A stretch of 64,000 nucleotides of DNA from an uncultured Collinsella sp. (GTDB taxonomy: Bacteria > Actinomycetota > Coriobacteriia > Coriobacteriales > Coriobacteriaceae). Positions 27,476 to 36,175 of this stretch are shown here, piece after piece. Where the stretch lies: the NCBI GenBank assembly GCA_900538305.1, contig UPXY01000010.1, forward strand, positions 1-64,000. Direction: 5' to 3'. Both the position numbers and the translations under genes were made by a program. Each line of letters begins with the position of its first letter. The stretch's first letter is position 1. The notes under the pieces are model-generated. The model was given only the letters and a program-made list of their open reading frames with translations. It made no database searches and had not been told where the DNA came from.

Positions 27476-28936
27476 CTACGATACCTGCGAGACATACACC
27501 ACGTTCGTCGAAACTTCCTTGCCGTTGTGCTTCACCTTCACCGCAGGGTCACCGGCAGTCACGACCACCAGGTCGCCCGGCTTCGCAATACCCGTCATCT
27601 TGGCCTCGACCACGGCGTTGTCGACCACGTAGGCAAGGCTGCCCACGGAACGACCGGAGAGCATGGGCTCGACGCCCCAGTACACGGTCATCTTCGTCAC
27701 GGCCCACTCGTTGGGCGTCACCGCCTGGATGGGCAGGACGGGACGGAAGTTCGACACGAGGCGCGCGGAACGTCCGGAATTCGTAGGGGTGAGGATCGCC
27801 TTGGCACCCACGTTGAATGCCGTGGTCACGGCAGCAAGGCCCACCGCTGCGTTCACGATGTTGCGGCCGGGGTCGATTGCCTCGAAGTCGAACGGCTTGT
27901 GCTCAGGTATGGTCGCCTCGGCGGTAAGGGCGATCTGCGCCATCATCTTCACCGCTTCGAGCGGGTACTTGCCGGCAGCAGACTCGCCAGAGAGCATCGT
28001 GGCATCCGTGCCGTCGGCGATGGCGTTCGCGACGTCGGTAACTTCGGCGCGCGTGGGACGCGGGTTGCGGATCATCGAGTCGAGCATCTGCGTCGCCGTG
28101 ATGACCGGCTTGCATGCAGCGTTGCACTTGCTGATGATCTCCTTCTGAATGGCCGGACAGACCTCGGGCGCGACCTCGACGCCCAAATCCCCGCGGGCAA
28201 CCATGATGCCGTCGGAGACCTTCAGGATCTCGTCGAAGTTATAGACCGCGAGTGCGCACTCGATCTTGGGGAAGATGTCGACGTGCTCGCCGCCGTTCTC
28301 GTGGCAGAGCTCGCGGATCTCCTTCACGCCGGCGGCATCGCGGATGAACGACGCGGCGATGAAATCGATGCCCTCCTCGAGACCGAAGAGGATGTCCGCA
28401 CGATCCTGCTCGGTGATACTCGGCAGTGAAAGGTGCGCGTTCGGGACGTTCACGCCCTTCTTCTCGCCCAGGGCGCCGCCATTCTCGACGGTGCAGTGTA
28501 TGTCCTGGCCTTCGATCTTATCGACGGTAAGGCCGATGAGACCGTCATCGATGAGGATGGTACCGCCCTCGTGAACCTCGCGCGGCAGCTCGAGATGATC
28601 GAGGTAGAAATGCTTGGAGGTGCCCAGGAGCTCCTCGCTCGTCTCTGCCGCCGTCACCACGACCTTGGAACCAGTCTCGAGCATCACCTTGCCGTGACCC
28701 TCGAGGAAGCCCGTACGAATCTCGGGACCCTTGGTATCGAGCAGGATACCGACGGGGATGTTGAGCTCGCGCGAGATGCGCTTCACGCGCTCCATGCGCT
28801 CGTGGTGCTCCTCATGGCTTCCATGGCTGAAATTGAAGCGGGCAACGTTCATACCTGCAAGAATCATCTCACGCAGGATGCTCTCGTCGTCGCACGCCGG
28901 ACCCATCGTGCACACGATCTTGGTGCGCTTGTTCAT
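27476..28936 (-). CDS. pyk: Pyruvate kinase
   Basis: Last step of glycolysis, PEP plus ADP to pyruvate plus ATP. The 486-residue protein has NFSHGSHEEH near 30-40, LLDTKGPEIRTG near 65-77, and the signature around MVARGDLGVE near 244. The C-terminal allosteric domain ends VVYVSQVS. The ATG at 28936 follows GGAGG at spacing 6; the frame extends upstream without homology. It is expressed alone, away from the HAD gene by a terminator and other repeats. Confidence 0.96.
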   Translation of the reverse strand: MNKRTKIVCTMGPACDDESILREMILAGMNVARFNFSHGSHEEHHERMERVKRISRELNIPVGILLDTKGPEIRTGFLEGHGKVMLETGSKVVVTAAETSEELLGTSKHFYLDHLELPREVHEGGTILIDDGLIGLTVDKIEGQDIHCTVENGGALGEKKGVNVPNAHLSLPSITEQDRADILFGLEEGIDFIAASFIRDAAGVKEIRELCHENGGEHVDIFPKIECALAVYNFDEILKVSDGIMVARGDLGVEVAPEVCPAIQKEIISKCNAACKPVITATQMLDSMIRNPRPTRAEVTDVANAIADGTDATMLSGESAAGKYPLEAVKMMAQIALTAEATIPEHKPFDFEAIDPGRNIVNAAVGLAAVTTAFNVGAKAILTPTNSGRSARLVSNFRPVLPIQAVTPNEWAVTKMTVYWGVEPMLSGRSVGSLAYVVDNAVVEAKMTGIAKPGDLVVVTAGDPAVKVKHNGKEVSTNVVYVSQVS

Positions 28937-29054
28937 GCATGCCTCCATCTTGGCTCGTCGTCGAAATCTTGCGCCAATAAAACTACTGCATGCCAGTCTA
29001 TCAAACGTATGGGACACATGCGGCGAACCATGACGATTGCCTAACAAAAAGTGG

Positions 29055-29081
29055 CACGAGGGAAACAAAGCAGCCCTCGTG
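29055..29081 (-). terminator. Terminator downstream of the HAD phosphatase gene
   Basis: CACGAGGG (29055-29062) pairs with CCCTCGTG (29074-29081). On the minus strand the stem is followed by CCACTTTTTG. A second stem-loop (ATGGGTT...AACCCAT, 29153-29185, with inner GGGA/TCCC) overlaps the HAD stop codon. Confidence 0.65.
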
Positions 29082-29184
29082 GGGGATAGGCTGGCGCCGA
29101 GTTCATGCCAGCCCATCCGAGCACGCTACCAACCTCCGACGGGCCGAACACGATGGGTTGGGATAGCCCGTCCCAATTAACCCA

Positions 29185-29811
29185 TTACGCACCTCTCATC
29201 AACGCTACAAGATCTTCCGGCCTCTGAAGCACGTGAGGAGCATCCTCAACAGGCTGGGCCGCTCCCCAGCTTGCAAGCGCGAAATCGACGCCGGCGGAAA
29301 GCGCGCACTTCATGTCGTAGATGGTATCGCCCACGTACAGCGTCTCTTCGGCCGCCGCGCCCGTGCGGCGAAGGTACTCGAGCATAGGTTCTGGTTCTGG
29401 CTTATGCTTCGTGGTATCTTCCACCAAAATACGCACCGGGAAATATGGATCGAGCCAAAGCGGCGTGATCTCGTCTGTATACTCGCCGCGCTCGCGCGAA
29501 GAAACGATACCAAGGGCGCATCCCAGATCTTGCAAGCGCTCAAGCGTCTCGACGATACCCGGGAACACCGTAATCGTGTATGCGAGCTTGCCGGCGAGCT
29601 CGCGCCAGCGCACAAGAGCGGAGGAATCGGTGATACCCAGCTGGCGCAAGGCGTTCTCACCAGGGATGCCTGTGGAGAAGTACAGATCCTCGAGCGGCGG
29701 TACCATGCCGGTGTACTCTCCCACCACCTGTTGGAGCGAGTTCAGAGCCGACATCCTCGAATCCACGAGCGTGCCGTCGACATCGAATACTACCTGCGTG
29801 TACTTCAACAT
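29185..29811 (-). CDS. HAD-superfamily hydrolase, phosphoglycolate-phosphatase-like
   Basis: A 208-residue haloacid-dehalogenase hydrolase of subfamily IA. Motif I is FDVDGTLVDS near residues 8-17, motif II lies in GIVSSRERGEY, and motif III/IV are LVEDTTKHKPEPEP and YVGDTIYDMKCA. An alpha-helical cap sits between motifs I and II. Such enzymes remove phosphate from small sugar phosphates or phosphoglycolate; the true substrate is unknown. The ATG at 29811 has a GGAG element about 10 bases upstream; an in-frame ATG at 29844 has none. Confidence 0.85.
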   Translation of the reverse strand: MLKYTQVVFDVDGTLVDSRMSALNSLQQVVGEYTGMVPPLEDLYFSTGIPGENALRQLGITDSSALVRWRELAGKLAYTITVFPGIVETLERLQDLGCALGIVSSRERGEYTDEITPLWLDPYFPVRILVEDTTKHKPEPEPMLEYLRRTGAAAEETLYVGDTIYDMKCALSAGVDFALASWGAAQPVEDAPHVLQRPEDLVALMRGA

Positions 29812-30073
29812 TTGGCGTGCTCCGTTCCTCACGAGCGACTGCATTCAACTAACGAAAGCATACCTGAGCACCGGCGCGGCGCTAGCATACATCCTGCCTC
29901 AGACTATCCAGATTCTGCCATTTTGCACGATACCGCGAAGGGGTGCATCCCATAATCGACCGGAATGCGAGCCCGAATTGGCTCGCTGTAGAAAATACTA
30001 TCCGCATGCGCACAATAGGTAAAATAGGTTGCAAGAAACACGTCCCCCACCAATCCCTTGAAAAGGACGCAAC

Positions 30074-30775
30074 ATGGAACTGCTCAAAGAATTCTGCGCC
30101 GAGAACATGGAGCACGTGCCCGCCGCTATCGAGGCCGGCGCGAAGCGTATCGAGCTGTGCGACAACCTCTCGGTGGGCGGCACCTCGCCAAGCGCTGGCG
30201 TCATCCAGAACGCCGTCGCGTACTGCGTGCCGCGCGAGGTCGCCGTCATGGCGATGGTGCGGCCACGCGGCGGAAACTTCGTGTATACGGATGCCGAGAA
30301 GGACATGATGCGCACCGATGTGCGCGTCGCGCGGGCGCTCGGCGTGACGGGCGTGGTGTTCGGCTGCCTCACGGGCTGCGCCGAGCAGGGCTACGCGCTC
30401 GACGAGGCGTTCGCAGCTGAATTGGTCTCGCTCGCAAAAGCTCCCATCGCTGCTGGCGACGAGCTCTTCTGCGGCGCCTCGACCGCTCCTGCGGCCGTCA
30501 CATTCCACATGGCTTTCGACGAACTTGAAGGCACCGAGCAGGAGCACGCTATCGACGTCCTGGCGGGTCTCGGCGTCGAGCGCATCCTCACCCATGGCGG
30601 ACGCGCGGGCACGCCCATCGCCGCAAATCTCGATCGCTTGCGCGAGCTCATCGCCTATGCCGGCGGCCGCCTTACCATCCTCCCCGGCGCCGGCATCACC
30701 TATGAGAACGTCGAAGACATCGCCCATGCGCTCGACGTGCATGAGTGCCACGGCACCAAGATCGTCGCCATGTAA
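30074..30775 (+). CDS. cutC: CutC family protein
   Basis: A 233-residue TIM-barrel protein of the CutC family, historically linked to copper homeostasis but with no firmly proven enzyme activity. Typical segments are AGAKRIELCDNLSVGGTSPS near residues 18-37, VMAMVRPRGGNFVYT, FHMAFDEL and ILTHGGRAGTPI. The ATG at 30074 follows AAAAGGA. The stop codon lies inside a 30-base repeat shared with two other loci (61728-61758 and 62801-62831). Confidence 0.88.
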   Translation: MELLKEFCAENMEHVPAAIEAGAKRIELCDNLSVGGTSPSAGVIQNAVAYCVPREVAVMAMVRPRGGNFVYTDAEKDMMRTDVRVARALGVTGVVFGCLTGCAEQGYALDEAFAAELVSLAKAPIAAGDELFCGASTAPAAVTFHMAFDELEGTEQEHAIDVLAGLGVERILTHGGRAGTPIAANLDRLRELIAYAGGRLTILPGAGITYENVEDIAHALDVHECHGTKIVAM

Positions 30776-30801
30776 ATTTACCCCAGGGGTTTTTAACATT
30801 C
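30772..30801 (+). repeat. CCCCAGGGG repeat, copy 1
   Basis: A 30-base sequence containing TTACCCCAGGGGTTTTTAAC. Two close relatives lie at 61728-61758 (inverted) and 62801-62831. Here it carries the TAA stop of cutC. The palindrome plus T-run looks like a minimal terminator but is very short. Confidence 0.75.
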
Positions 30802-30822
30802 CTGCGCCCAGAGGGCGGACGT

Positions 30823-30913
30823 AAAAAGCCCCCGGATCTTCCCCTAAACGATTCCTCGGTTGTGGGGCAAAGCTCCGCAGCGACGGTCAATCGAGGGAAA
30901 GGATCCGGGGGCT
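30823..30913 (-). terminator. Long-stem terminator after the class II aldolase gene
   Basis: AGCCCCCGGATC (30827-30838) and its exact complement (30902-30913) form the outer stem, extended by TTCCC/GGGAA. The minus-strand reading ends in TTTTT. The loop of about 50 bases holds TCCTCGG and CTCCGCAGCGA, faintly like the cores of the nested repeats near 4.3-4.5 kb. It ends the large catabolic operon. Confidence 0.8.
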
Positions 30914-30939
30914 CCCGATCAGGTTGACGACTTCAGCGC

Positions 30940-31791
30940 CTACGCGCGGCCGACCGACCCGAGGTTCTCCATACGGATCTTCACGATCTTGGTGATCTCG
31001 GCCATGCCCTGCTTGGCGGGCTTCTTCGGGTCGAACACGCCGGGGTTCTCGGCCATGAAGGCCATGTAGCCCTTGGTGTAGGCCTGGCGCAGCTCGGTGG
31101 CGTAGTTCACCTTGCAGATGCCGTTCTTCACAGCCTCAGCGACCTGCTCATCGGGCACACCGGAGGTGCCGTGGAGCACGAGCGGCACATCCACGGCGGC
31201 GCGGATGGCCTTCACAACCTCCTGCTCGATATGCGGGGTCTCGGTGTAGACGCCGTGCGCGGTGCCCACGCCGATAGCGAGCGACGTGCAGCCAGTGCGC
31301 TCGACGAACTCCTTGGCCTCGTCCGGGTCGGTGTAGGGGTTCTCACCCTCGACCGCCGGGCCGTCGTCCTCCTTGCCACCGACTTTGCCGAGCTCGGCCT
31401 CGACTGGCACGCCCATAGCGCGGCCGGCGTCGGCGACGAGCTTGGTGAGGGCGATGTTGTCCTCAAAGGTCTCGTGGGAGCCGTCGATCATGACGGAGGT
31501 GTAGCCCGTGCGCAGAGCCTGCATGCAGCGGTCATAACCGTCACCGTGGTCGAGGTGCAGGGCGACCGGCACGCTCGCGCGCTCAGCCGCAGCCTTCACC
31601 ATGCCATAGAAGTAGTCGAGGCCGGCGGTCTTGATGGTGCCGGGCGTCGTCTGCATGATCACCGGGGACTTCGTCTCCTCGGCGGCAGCGAGCACTGCCA
31701 TGACGAACTCGAGGTTCTCAACGTTGAAAGCGCCGACGGCATAATGGTTCTTCTGCGCGTCGAGCAGCATTTCCTTCGTGGTTACCAGCAT
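30940..31791 (-). CDS. gatY: Class II ketose-bisphosphate aldolase (tagatose/fructose-1,6-bisphosphate)
   Basis: A 283-residue zinc aldolase that splits tagatose- or fructose-1,6-bisphosphate into dihydroxyacetone phosphate and glyceraldehyde-3-phosphate. Zinc ligands and active site appear in VALHLDHGDGYDRC (about 77-90), SVMIDGSH, GVGTAHGVY and LVLHGTSGVP. Length and motifs fit the GatY/KbaY/Fba group. Sequence alone does not separate tagatose from fructose specificity. Its place as last gene after a PfkB kinase, NagA, AgaS and a PTS argues for tagatose-1,6-bisphosphate. A strong terminator follows. Confidence 0.9.
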   Translation of the reverse strand: MLVTTKEMLLDAQKNHYAVGAFNVENLEFVMAVLAAAEETKSPVIMQTTPGTIKTAGLDYFYGMVKAAAERASVPVALHLDHGDGYDRCMQALRTGYTSVMIDGSHETFEDNIALTKLVADAGRAMGVPVEAELGKVGGKEDDGPAVEGENPYTDPDEAKEFVERTGCTSLAIGVGTAHGVYTETPHIEQEVVKAIRAAVDVPLVLHGTSGVPDEQVAEAVKNGICKVNYATELRQAYTKGYMAFMAENPGVFDPKKPAKQGMAEITKIVKIRMENLGSVGRA

Positions 31792-31812
31792 GTTGTGTCT
31801 CCTTTCTGATAT

Positions 31813-31841
31813 CTGCCAAAAGGGACTGTCCCTTTTGGCAG
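31813..31841. repeat. Perfect palindrome between aldolase and kinase genes
   Basis: CTGCCAAAAGGGAC (31813-31826), a single central T, then the exact complement (31828-31841). The following bases (31850-31890) repeat GTCCCC-type motifs (TATCCCCATTG, GCTGTCCCCACTGTC) like those before metH. It might be a processing or attenuation hairpin inside the operon, or a dispersed repeat. Confidence 0.75.
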
Positions 31842-31888
31842 GTTAAGACCTATCCCCATTGCGCCGACATTGGAGGCTGTCCCCACTG

Positions 31889-32824
31889 TCAGGCCTTGGT
31901 CACTTCGATGGCGTTGTAAATCTCGTCCCAGGCGTCCATCACCAGGTGACCCGTCTGCAGGTCCATGGCGTTGAGCGTGCCGCACGCGTTACCGCAGCGA
32001 AGCACCTCTTCATCGCTCGCGCCGGCAGCTATGGCGTGCGCGAAGCCCGCGATGGTCGAGTCTCCCGAACCGGTAGCGTTCACGCATTCGATGCGCGGTG
32101 CGACCACGCGGTAGCGCGCGCCTTCATGGAAGGCGACCGCACCGGCAGCCCCCATGGTCACGACGACCCACGAGATACCCGCGAACCGCTCATCCGCCTC
32201 GAGCGCCTGCTGAAGCGACGGGAGATCGTCCGGGGTGAACGACGTACCCAGAAGCCCGTTGATCTCGGTAAGGTTGGGCTTCACGAGCGTGGGCTTCACC
32301 GGCGCTGCAAGTGCAGCGTCGAGAGCGGCGCCCGAGGTGTCGAGCAAGACCGGCTTACCGGCATCGGCCGCGGTCTTCACCATACCCGCGTAGCAATCTA
32401 CCGGAACGCCCTTGGGAAGGCTGCCGGAAATGGTCACGCAATCGGCCTGCCGCACGAGGTCGGCGTAATTCGCGAGGAACGCTCCGAGCTCCTCATCGCT
32501 TACCACCGGACCGCTCTCCAAAAGCTCAGTCTGGTTCCCATCGTGCAAAAGCGCGATGCAGGTACGGCTCTCGCCCGCAATGGGCGTGAAGCGATGGCTG
32601 ATGCCATCGGCATCCATGAGGTCGCCCAGATACGCGCCGGGATGCCCGCCCAGAAGACCGGTCGCTACCACGTCGTCGCCCAGCTGCACGAGCACGCGGC
32701 TCACATTGAGCCCCTTGCCGCCCGCGGTCTTCTGCGGCGTCACGCGGTTCACGTCATCGATCACAAGGTGTTCGACCTCGTAACGCGTATCGATCGATGG
32801 GTTCATGGTTACGGTAAGAATCAT
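31889..32824 (-). CDS. lacC: PfkB-family 1-phosphofructokinase / tagatose-6-phosphate kinase
   Basis: A 311-residue sugar kinase of the ribokinase/PfkB family. The N-terminal ILTVTMNPSIDTRYEV and the glycine motif TAGGKGLNVSRVL (near 38-50) are typical of the LacC/FruK group. NATGSGDSTIAGFA near 250 holds the catalytic Asp. It phosphorylates fructose-1-P, or here more likely tagatose-6-P, using ATP. It is followed by the class II aldolase, the next step of the tagatose pathway. The ATG at 32824 follows AGGGAGGG. Confidence 0.88.
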   Translation of the reverse strand: MILTVTMNPSIDTRYEVEHLVIDDVNRVTPQKTAGGKGLNVSRVLVQLGDDVVATGLLGGHPGAYLGDLMDADGISHRFTPIAGESRTCIALLHDGNQTELLESGPVVSDEELGAFLANYADLVRQADCVTISGSLPKGVPVDCYAGMVKTAADAGKPVLLDTSGAALDAALAAPVKPTLVKPNLTEINGLLGTSFTPDDLPSLQQALEADERFAGISWVVVTMGAAGAVAFHEGARYRVVAPRIECVNATGSGDSTIAGFAHAIAAGASDEEVLRCGNACGTLNAMDLQTGHLVMDAWDEIYNAIEVTKA

Positions 32825-32881
32825 GCGCCCTCCCTTTCTGAAACGCCGCGAGCTCACGCCGCAACGGAGCTCGCCGCGAGT

Positions 32882-33595
32882 TTAGTACTCAGCCAATCGA
32901 TCTTTGAACTGATCAAGCAGGCGCTGGTTGAATTCCGGGCCGCCGTCGACGTTCGCGCTCATGTAGAGCGGCGGGACAACACCGCGCTCGAGCAGAATGT
33001 CGAGCGACTCCATGACGACGCAATCGAGCAAGAGGCACCCGGTATAGAGCGAGGTGCCACCCACCTTGGTGGCGATGCCCTCGACCTCGAGCGCTGCGTC
33101 GCCGAACGTGCTCTTGTTGTCGAGCACCACGTCCGCGCATTCGAAGAGACGCTTGCCCGTCTTGCTGCGCGACGTACCGGCGGCAGAGACCTCGCGCGCC
33201 GTCACGGCAATCACGGAAATCCCCGCCTTCTGCGCGCGCATCGCGAGCTCCACCGGCAAGGGGTTACGACCGGAGTTCGAGATGAGCACGAGGCAGTCCT
33301 CGGGACGCACATCAAGCTTGAGCCAGAACTGGTCGCCCACGCCATCGAGCATCTCGTAGATGCCAAGCGCCGGCTCGCGCACGATCTTCGTCTGGATGTA
33401 GCCGCCTGCGCGGCCGCAGATCTCGAGCGCATTCGCATGGCTGTGCCCGGAGCCGAAGGCGCGGATGATACCGCCGCGCTCGATGGTATCGGCGAAGATC
33501 ACGGCCGCGGCATGGATTGCCTCGTCCTGACCTTCTGTCACCTCGTCGAGGCGTCGAAGAATCTCTGCTTTGAAACGCTCAGCTGTCTTGAGCAC
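32882..33595 (-). CDS. SIS-domain phosphosugar isomerase-like protein
   Basis: A 237-residue single-SIS-domain protein of the UPF0309/GmhA-like type. Sugar-phosphate-binding stretches are FGSGHSHANALEICGRAGG near 47-65 and LVLISNSGRNPLPVELA near 103-119. A loop with TSRSKTGKRLFE follows. The exact reaction is unknown; relatives are found beside amino-sugar and PTS genes. It sits between nagA and the PfkB kinase in the operon, in addition to the AgaS protein encoded upstream. It could act on an alternative hexose phosphate or serve as an epimerase-like helper. Confidence 0.75.
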   Translation of the reverse strand: MLKTAERFKAEILRRLDEVTEGQDEAIHAAAVIFADTIERGGIIRAFGSGHSHANALEICGRAGGYIQTKIVREPALGIYEMLDGVGDQFWLKLDVRPEDCLVLISNSGRNPLPVELAMRAQKAGISVIAVTAREVSAAGTSRSKTGKRLFECADVVLDNKSTFGDAALEVEGIATKVGGTSLYTGCLLLDCVVMESLDILLERGVVPPLYMSANVDGGPEFNQRLLDQFKDRLAEY

Positions 33596-33638
33596 GATTC
33601 CTCCTTACGAAATTCGCTTCTTGGGCGCGTGGTGCCAA

Positions 33639-33690
33639 CCTGCCGATGACAGGCAGGCAACAGAGGTTGGGAATGAATCCATCCCCAACC
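33639..33690. repeat. Two small stem-loops between nagA and the SIS gene
   Basis: CCTGCC (33639-33644) pairs with GGCAGG (33652-33657). GGTTGGG (33665-33671) pairs with CCCAACC (33684-33690). The second resembles the stem-loop at 29153-29185. They lie within an operon, so they may shape transcript stability. Confidence 0.55.
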
Positions 33691-33704
33691 GACCCATGTA
33701 CCGG

Positions 33705-34871
33705 CTAGGCGACCTTTGTGCCGCCGACATACGTTGCGGCAAGCGTGAGATCGGCATTGAAGATCGTGAGGTCGGCAACGCGGCCCGGCTTGATGGAGCC
33801 GCAGACGTCGTCGATGTGCACCGAGCGCGCAGGCACCTCCGTCGCCATACGGATGGCCTGCTCGGCTGTGACGATCTGCCAGTCGACCATGTTCTTCACG
33901 CCCTTGGCAAGCGTGAGAACCGAACCCGCGATCGTGCCCGTCGAGCCGTCTTCGGCCTTGACGTAGCAGAGGCCGCCCTTCATGACGACGGGCATGCCGC
34001 CCGAGACATACTCGCCCTCGGGCATGCCGCCGCAGATAAGGCAATCGGTGATGAGCACCGTATGCTGCCAGCCCTTCGCATCGACAAGCGCCTTGATGGC
34101 GGCGGGCACCACGTGCTTGCCGTCGCAGATGATCTCGGCATAGGTCTCGGGCGTCGTCATGGCGCAACCGGTCACACCCGGGTCGCGATGGTGCAGGCCG
34201 CGCTGGCCGTTGTAGGTGTGAACGAAGCAGCTAGCACCGGCGTTCACCGCGGCGAGCGCCTCGTCATAGGTCGCGTCCGAATGCCCGATGGCAGTCACCA
34301 CGCCGCGCGCATCGAGCGCCGCGATGTACTCGAGCGCGCCATCCTTCTCAGCCGCAAGCGCACTCTTCACGATGCGACCGCCGGCCTGCTCCTGCCAGCC
34401 ATCGAAGACCTCGACCGTGGGGTCGATGAGGAACTTGGGGTTCTGCGCGCCCACGTGCGCCGTAGTGAAGAACGGCCCTTCGAGGAAGATGCCGCCGATG
34501 TGCGCGCCCACGTAGTCCTCGCTGCGGGCCTCGTCAGCCTGTGCGATGGCGGCGCAAGCGCGGCCGATGTCCTCGACGGACTCGGTGAAGGTCGTGGGCA
34601 GCCACGTCGTCGTGCCCGACTTGGCGAGCGCCGCGCTCGCGTCGTCGATAGCAGCGGGATCGCAATCGGTGGTCGCATGGTTATGGAACCCGTGGATATG
34701 CGTATCGACAAGACCGGGGCCCACGATGGCGCCGGGATATTCGACGACCTCGCACGCCGGCTTCTCGGCCGTCCAACCCGCGAACTTCCCATCCTCGATG
34801 GTGAGGTAGCCACCCTGCATGGTGGCGCCCGGCAGTACGAACTTGGCTGCCGAGATGGCAAACGTACTCAA
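33705..34871 (-). CDS. nagA: N-acetylhexosamine-6-phosphate deacetylase (NagA family)
   Basis: Removes the acetyl group from N-acetylglucosamine- or N-acetylgalactosamine-6-phosphate. Metal and active-site motifs of the amidohydrolase fold are VDTHIHGFHNHAT (about 55-67), GIFLEGPFF, AIGHSDATYDEA, FVHTYNGQRGLHHRD, and TDCLICGG with the catalytic Asp. The likely start is TTG at 34871, because the AGAGGAG element sits 6 bases before it; the ATG at 34886 would place that element inside the gene. Within this operon the natural substrate is probably GalNAc-6-P. Confidence 0.92.
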   Translation of the reverse strand: MSTFAISAAKFVLPGATMQGGYLTIEDGKFAGWTAEKPACEVVEYPGAIVGPGLVDTHIHGFHNHATTDCDPAAIDDASAALAKSGTTTWLPTTFTESVEDIGRACAAIAQADEARSEDYVGAHIGGIFLEGPFFTTAHVGAQNPKFLIDPTVEVFDGWQEQAGGRIVKSALAAEKDGALEYIAALDARGVVTAIGHSDATYDEALAAVNAGASCFVHTYNGQRGLHHRDPGVTGCAMTTPETYAEIICDGKHVVPAAIKALVDAKGWQHTVLITDCLICGGMPEGEYVSGGMPVVMKGGLCYVKAEDGSTGTIAGSVLTLAKGVKNMVDWQIVTAEQAIRMATEVPARSVHIDDVCGSIKPGRVADLTIFNADLTLAATYVGGTKVA

Positions 34872-34897
34872 GAGAACTCCTCTCATATGGGAATCAC

Positions 34898-34959
34898 GTG
34901 ACAGTTTCCCCTGGCACCACTGTCACGTCTGTGACAGTTTCCCCTGGCACCGTTGTCAC
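34898..34959. repeat. Direct repeat of a 29-bp imperfect palindrome
   Basis: Two units, 34898-34926 and 34931-34959, agree at 27 of 29 positions. Each reads GTGACAGTTTCCCCTGGCAC, then (AC/GT)TGTCAC, so the ends of each copy can pair (GTGACA/TGTCAC). They lie between agaS and nagA, three bases after the agaS stop. The function is unknown. Confidence 0.85.
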
Positions 34960-34962
34960 GCG

Positions 34963-36129
34963 CTATGCGCTGAACGGATGGATGGTGACGCCCTTCACCA
35001 CGCGGTTCACCGTGCCGGTGGGGCTCGGCGTATCGGGCGTGTTGCCCACGCGCACGGAGTTGAGGAGCGACACCGCCTGCGCGACCATGACGAACGGCAG
35101 GGCGAGGTACGCCTCGGGGAGCGCCTCGGATCCGGAGAATGTGAAGGCCTCGCCACTGAAGAGCTCGCCGGCATCCTGCTGAACGGCGATGGTCTTCTGA
35201 GCGATCTTGTCGCCACCGATCTCGTTCAGGATGTCGAGGTCGTACTGGCGGGTGTACTCGTCGTTGTTCACGAACACGAACACGAGCGTCTTGTCGTCCA
35301 CGAAGCTCTTCGGCCCATGGCGATACCCCATGCAGCTATCCCACGAAGTGGCAACGAGGCCGTGGGCGAGCTCGAGAATCTTGAGCTGCGCCTCCTGCGC
35401 AAGGCCCACAAAGGAGCCGGAGCCCAGATACGTCACGCGGTTGAAATCGCCAGCGAGGAAGGCAGCGACCTCGTCCTCGCGCTCGACGACCTCGCGACCC
35501 ATCTTCGCGGCCTCGCGCACCCAGGCAAGCTTCTGCTCGTCGGTAGCGGTGTCGAAGATGAGCGTGGTAAGCAGCGACATGCAGCTGTAGCTGCCGGTCA
35601 TAGCGAAGCCCTTGTCGTTCGCGCGCGGGATGAGCAGCGTGAGCGCATCCGGATCGTCGGCGCTCTCCACGGCGAGCTTGCCTTCGGGCGCGCAGGTGAT
35701 GTTCAGGAACTTGATGTTCTTCACGAACTTCTTCGCAACCTCGACGGCAGCCAGGCTCTCGGGGCTGTTGCCGGAACGCGCAAAGGACACGAGGATCGTG
35801 GGCTCCTCGGGGCAGAGGAAGTCGCGCGGAGCGGAAACGATGTCCGTGGTGGCGATGGGCTTGAAGTCGTAGGTCGTCGTATCGCCCGCATGGCGCAGGT
35901 ACGGGGCGACCGTATCACCAACATAATCCGACGTGCCGGCACCGGTGAAGATCACCGACGTACGACCCTCGCCCATGCCATTCGCCGCGGCAAGGAACGC
36001 CTCGATAGCGTCCTTGTTATCGGCATAGATCTGGAAGGTATCCTCCCAGAGCTCGGGCTGCTGCTTGATCTCGGCGGTGGTGATGTCGGCACCGAGCGCC
36101 TTCAGCTCCTCCAAGTTTTTCTCGAACAT
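34963..36129 (-). CDS. agaS: AgaS-family galactosamine-6-phosphate deaminase/isomerase
   Basis: A 388-residue double-SIS-domain protein of the AgaS family. It converts galactosamine-6-phosphate to tagatose-6-phosphate and ammonia in GalNAc catabolism. Sugar-phosphate loops are VIFTGAGTSDYVG near 57-69 and LVSFARSGNSPES near 112-124. A second SIS domain holds VTYLGSGSFVGLAQEA near 224-239 and GYRHGPKSF. The gene lies between nagA and gntR, as in known GalNAc or galacto-N-biose operons. The ATG at 36129 lacks a textbook ribosome binding site but is the only sensible start. Confidence 0.92.
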   Translation of the reverse strand: MFEKNLEELKALGADITTAEIKQQPELWEDTFQIYADNKDAIEAFLAAANGMGEGRTSVIFTGAGTSDYVGDTVAPYLRHAGDTTTYDFKPIATTDIVSAPRDFLCPEEPTILVSFARSGNSPESLAAVEVAKKFVKNIKFLNITCAPEGKLAVESADDPDALTLLIPRANDKGFAMTGSYSCMSLLTTLIFDTATDEQKLAWVREAAKMGREVVEREDEVAAFLAGDFNRVTYLGSGSFVGLAQEAQLKILELAHGLVATSWDSCMGYRHGPKSFVDDKTLVFVFVNNDEYTRQYDLDILNEIGGDKIAQKTIAVQQDAGELFSGEAFTFSGSEALPEAYLALPFVMVAQAVSLLNSVRVGNTPDTPSPTGTVNRVVKGVTIHPFSA

Positions 36130-36175
36130 GATAGCTACCCTTCTTCTGTGCGCGGCAACGCCGCTCGCATGTCAT

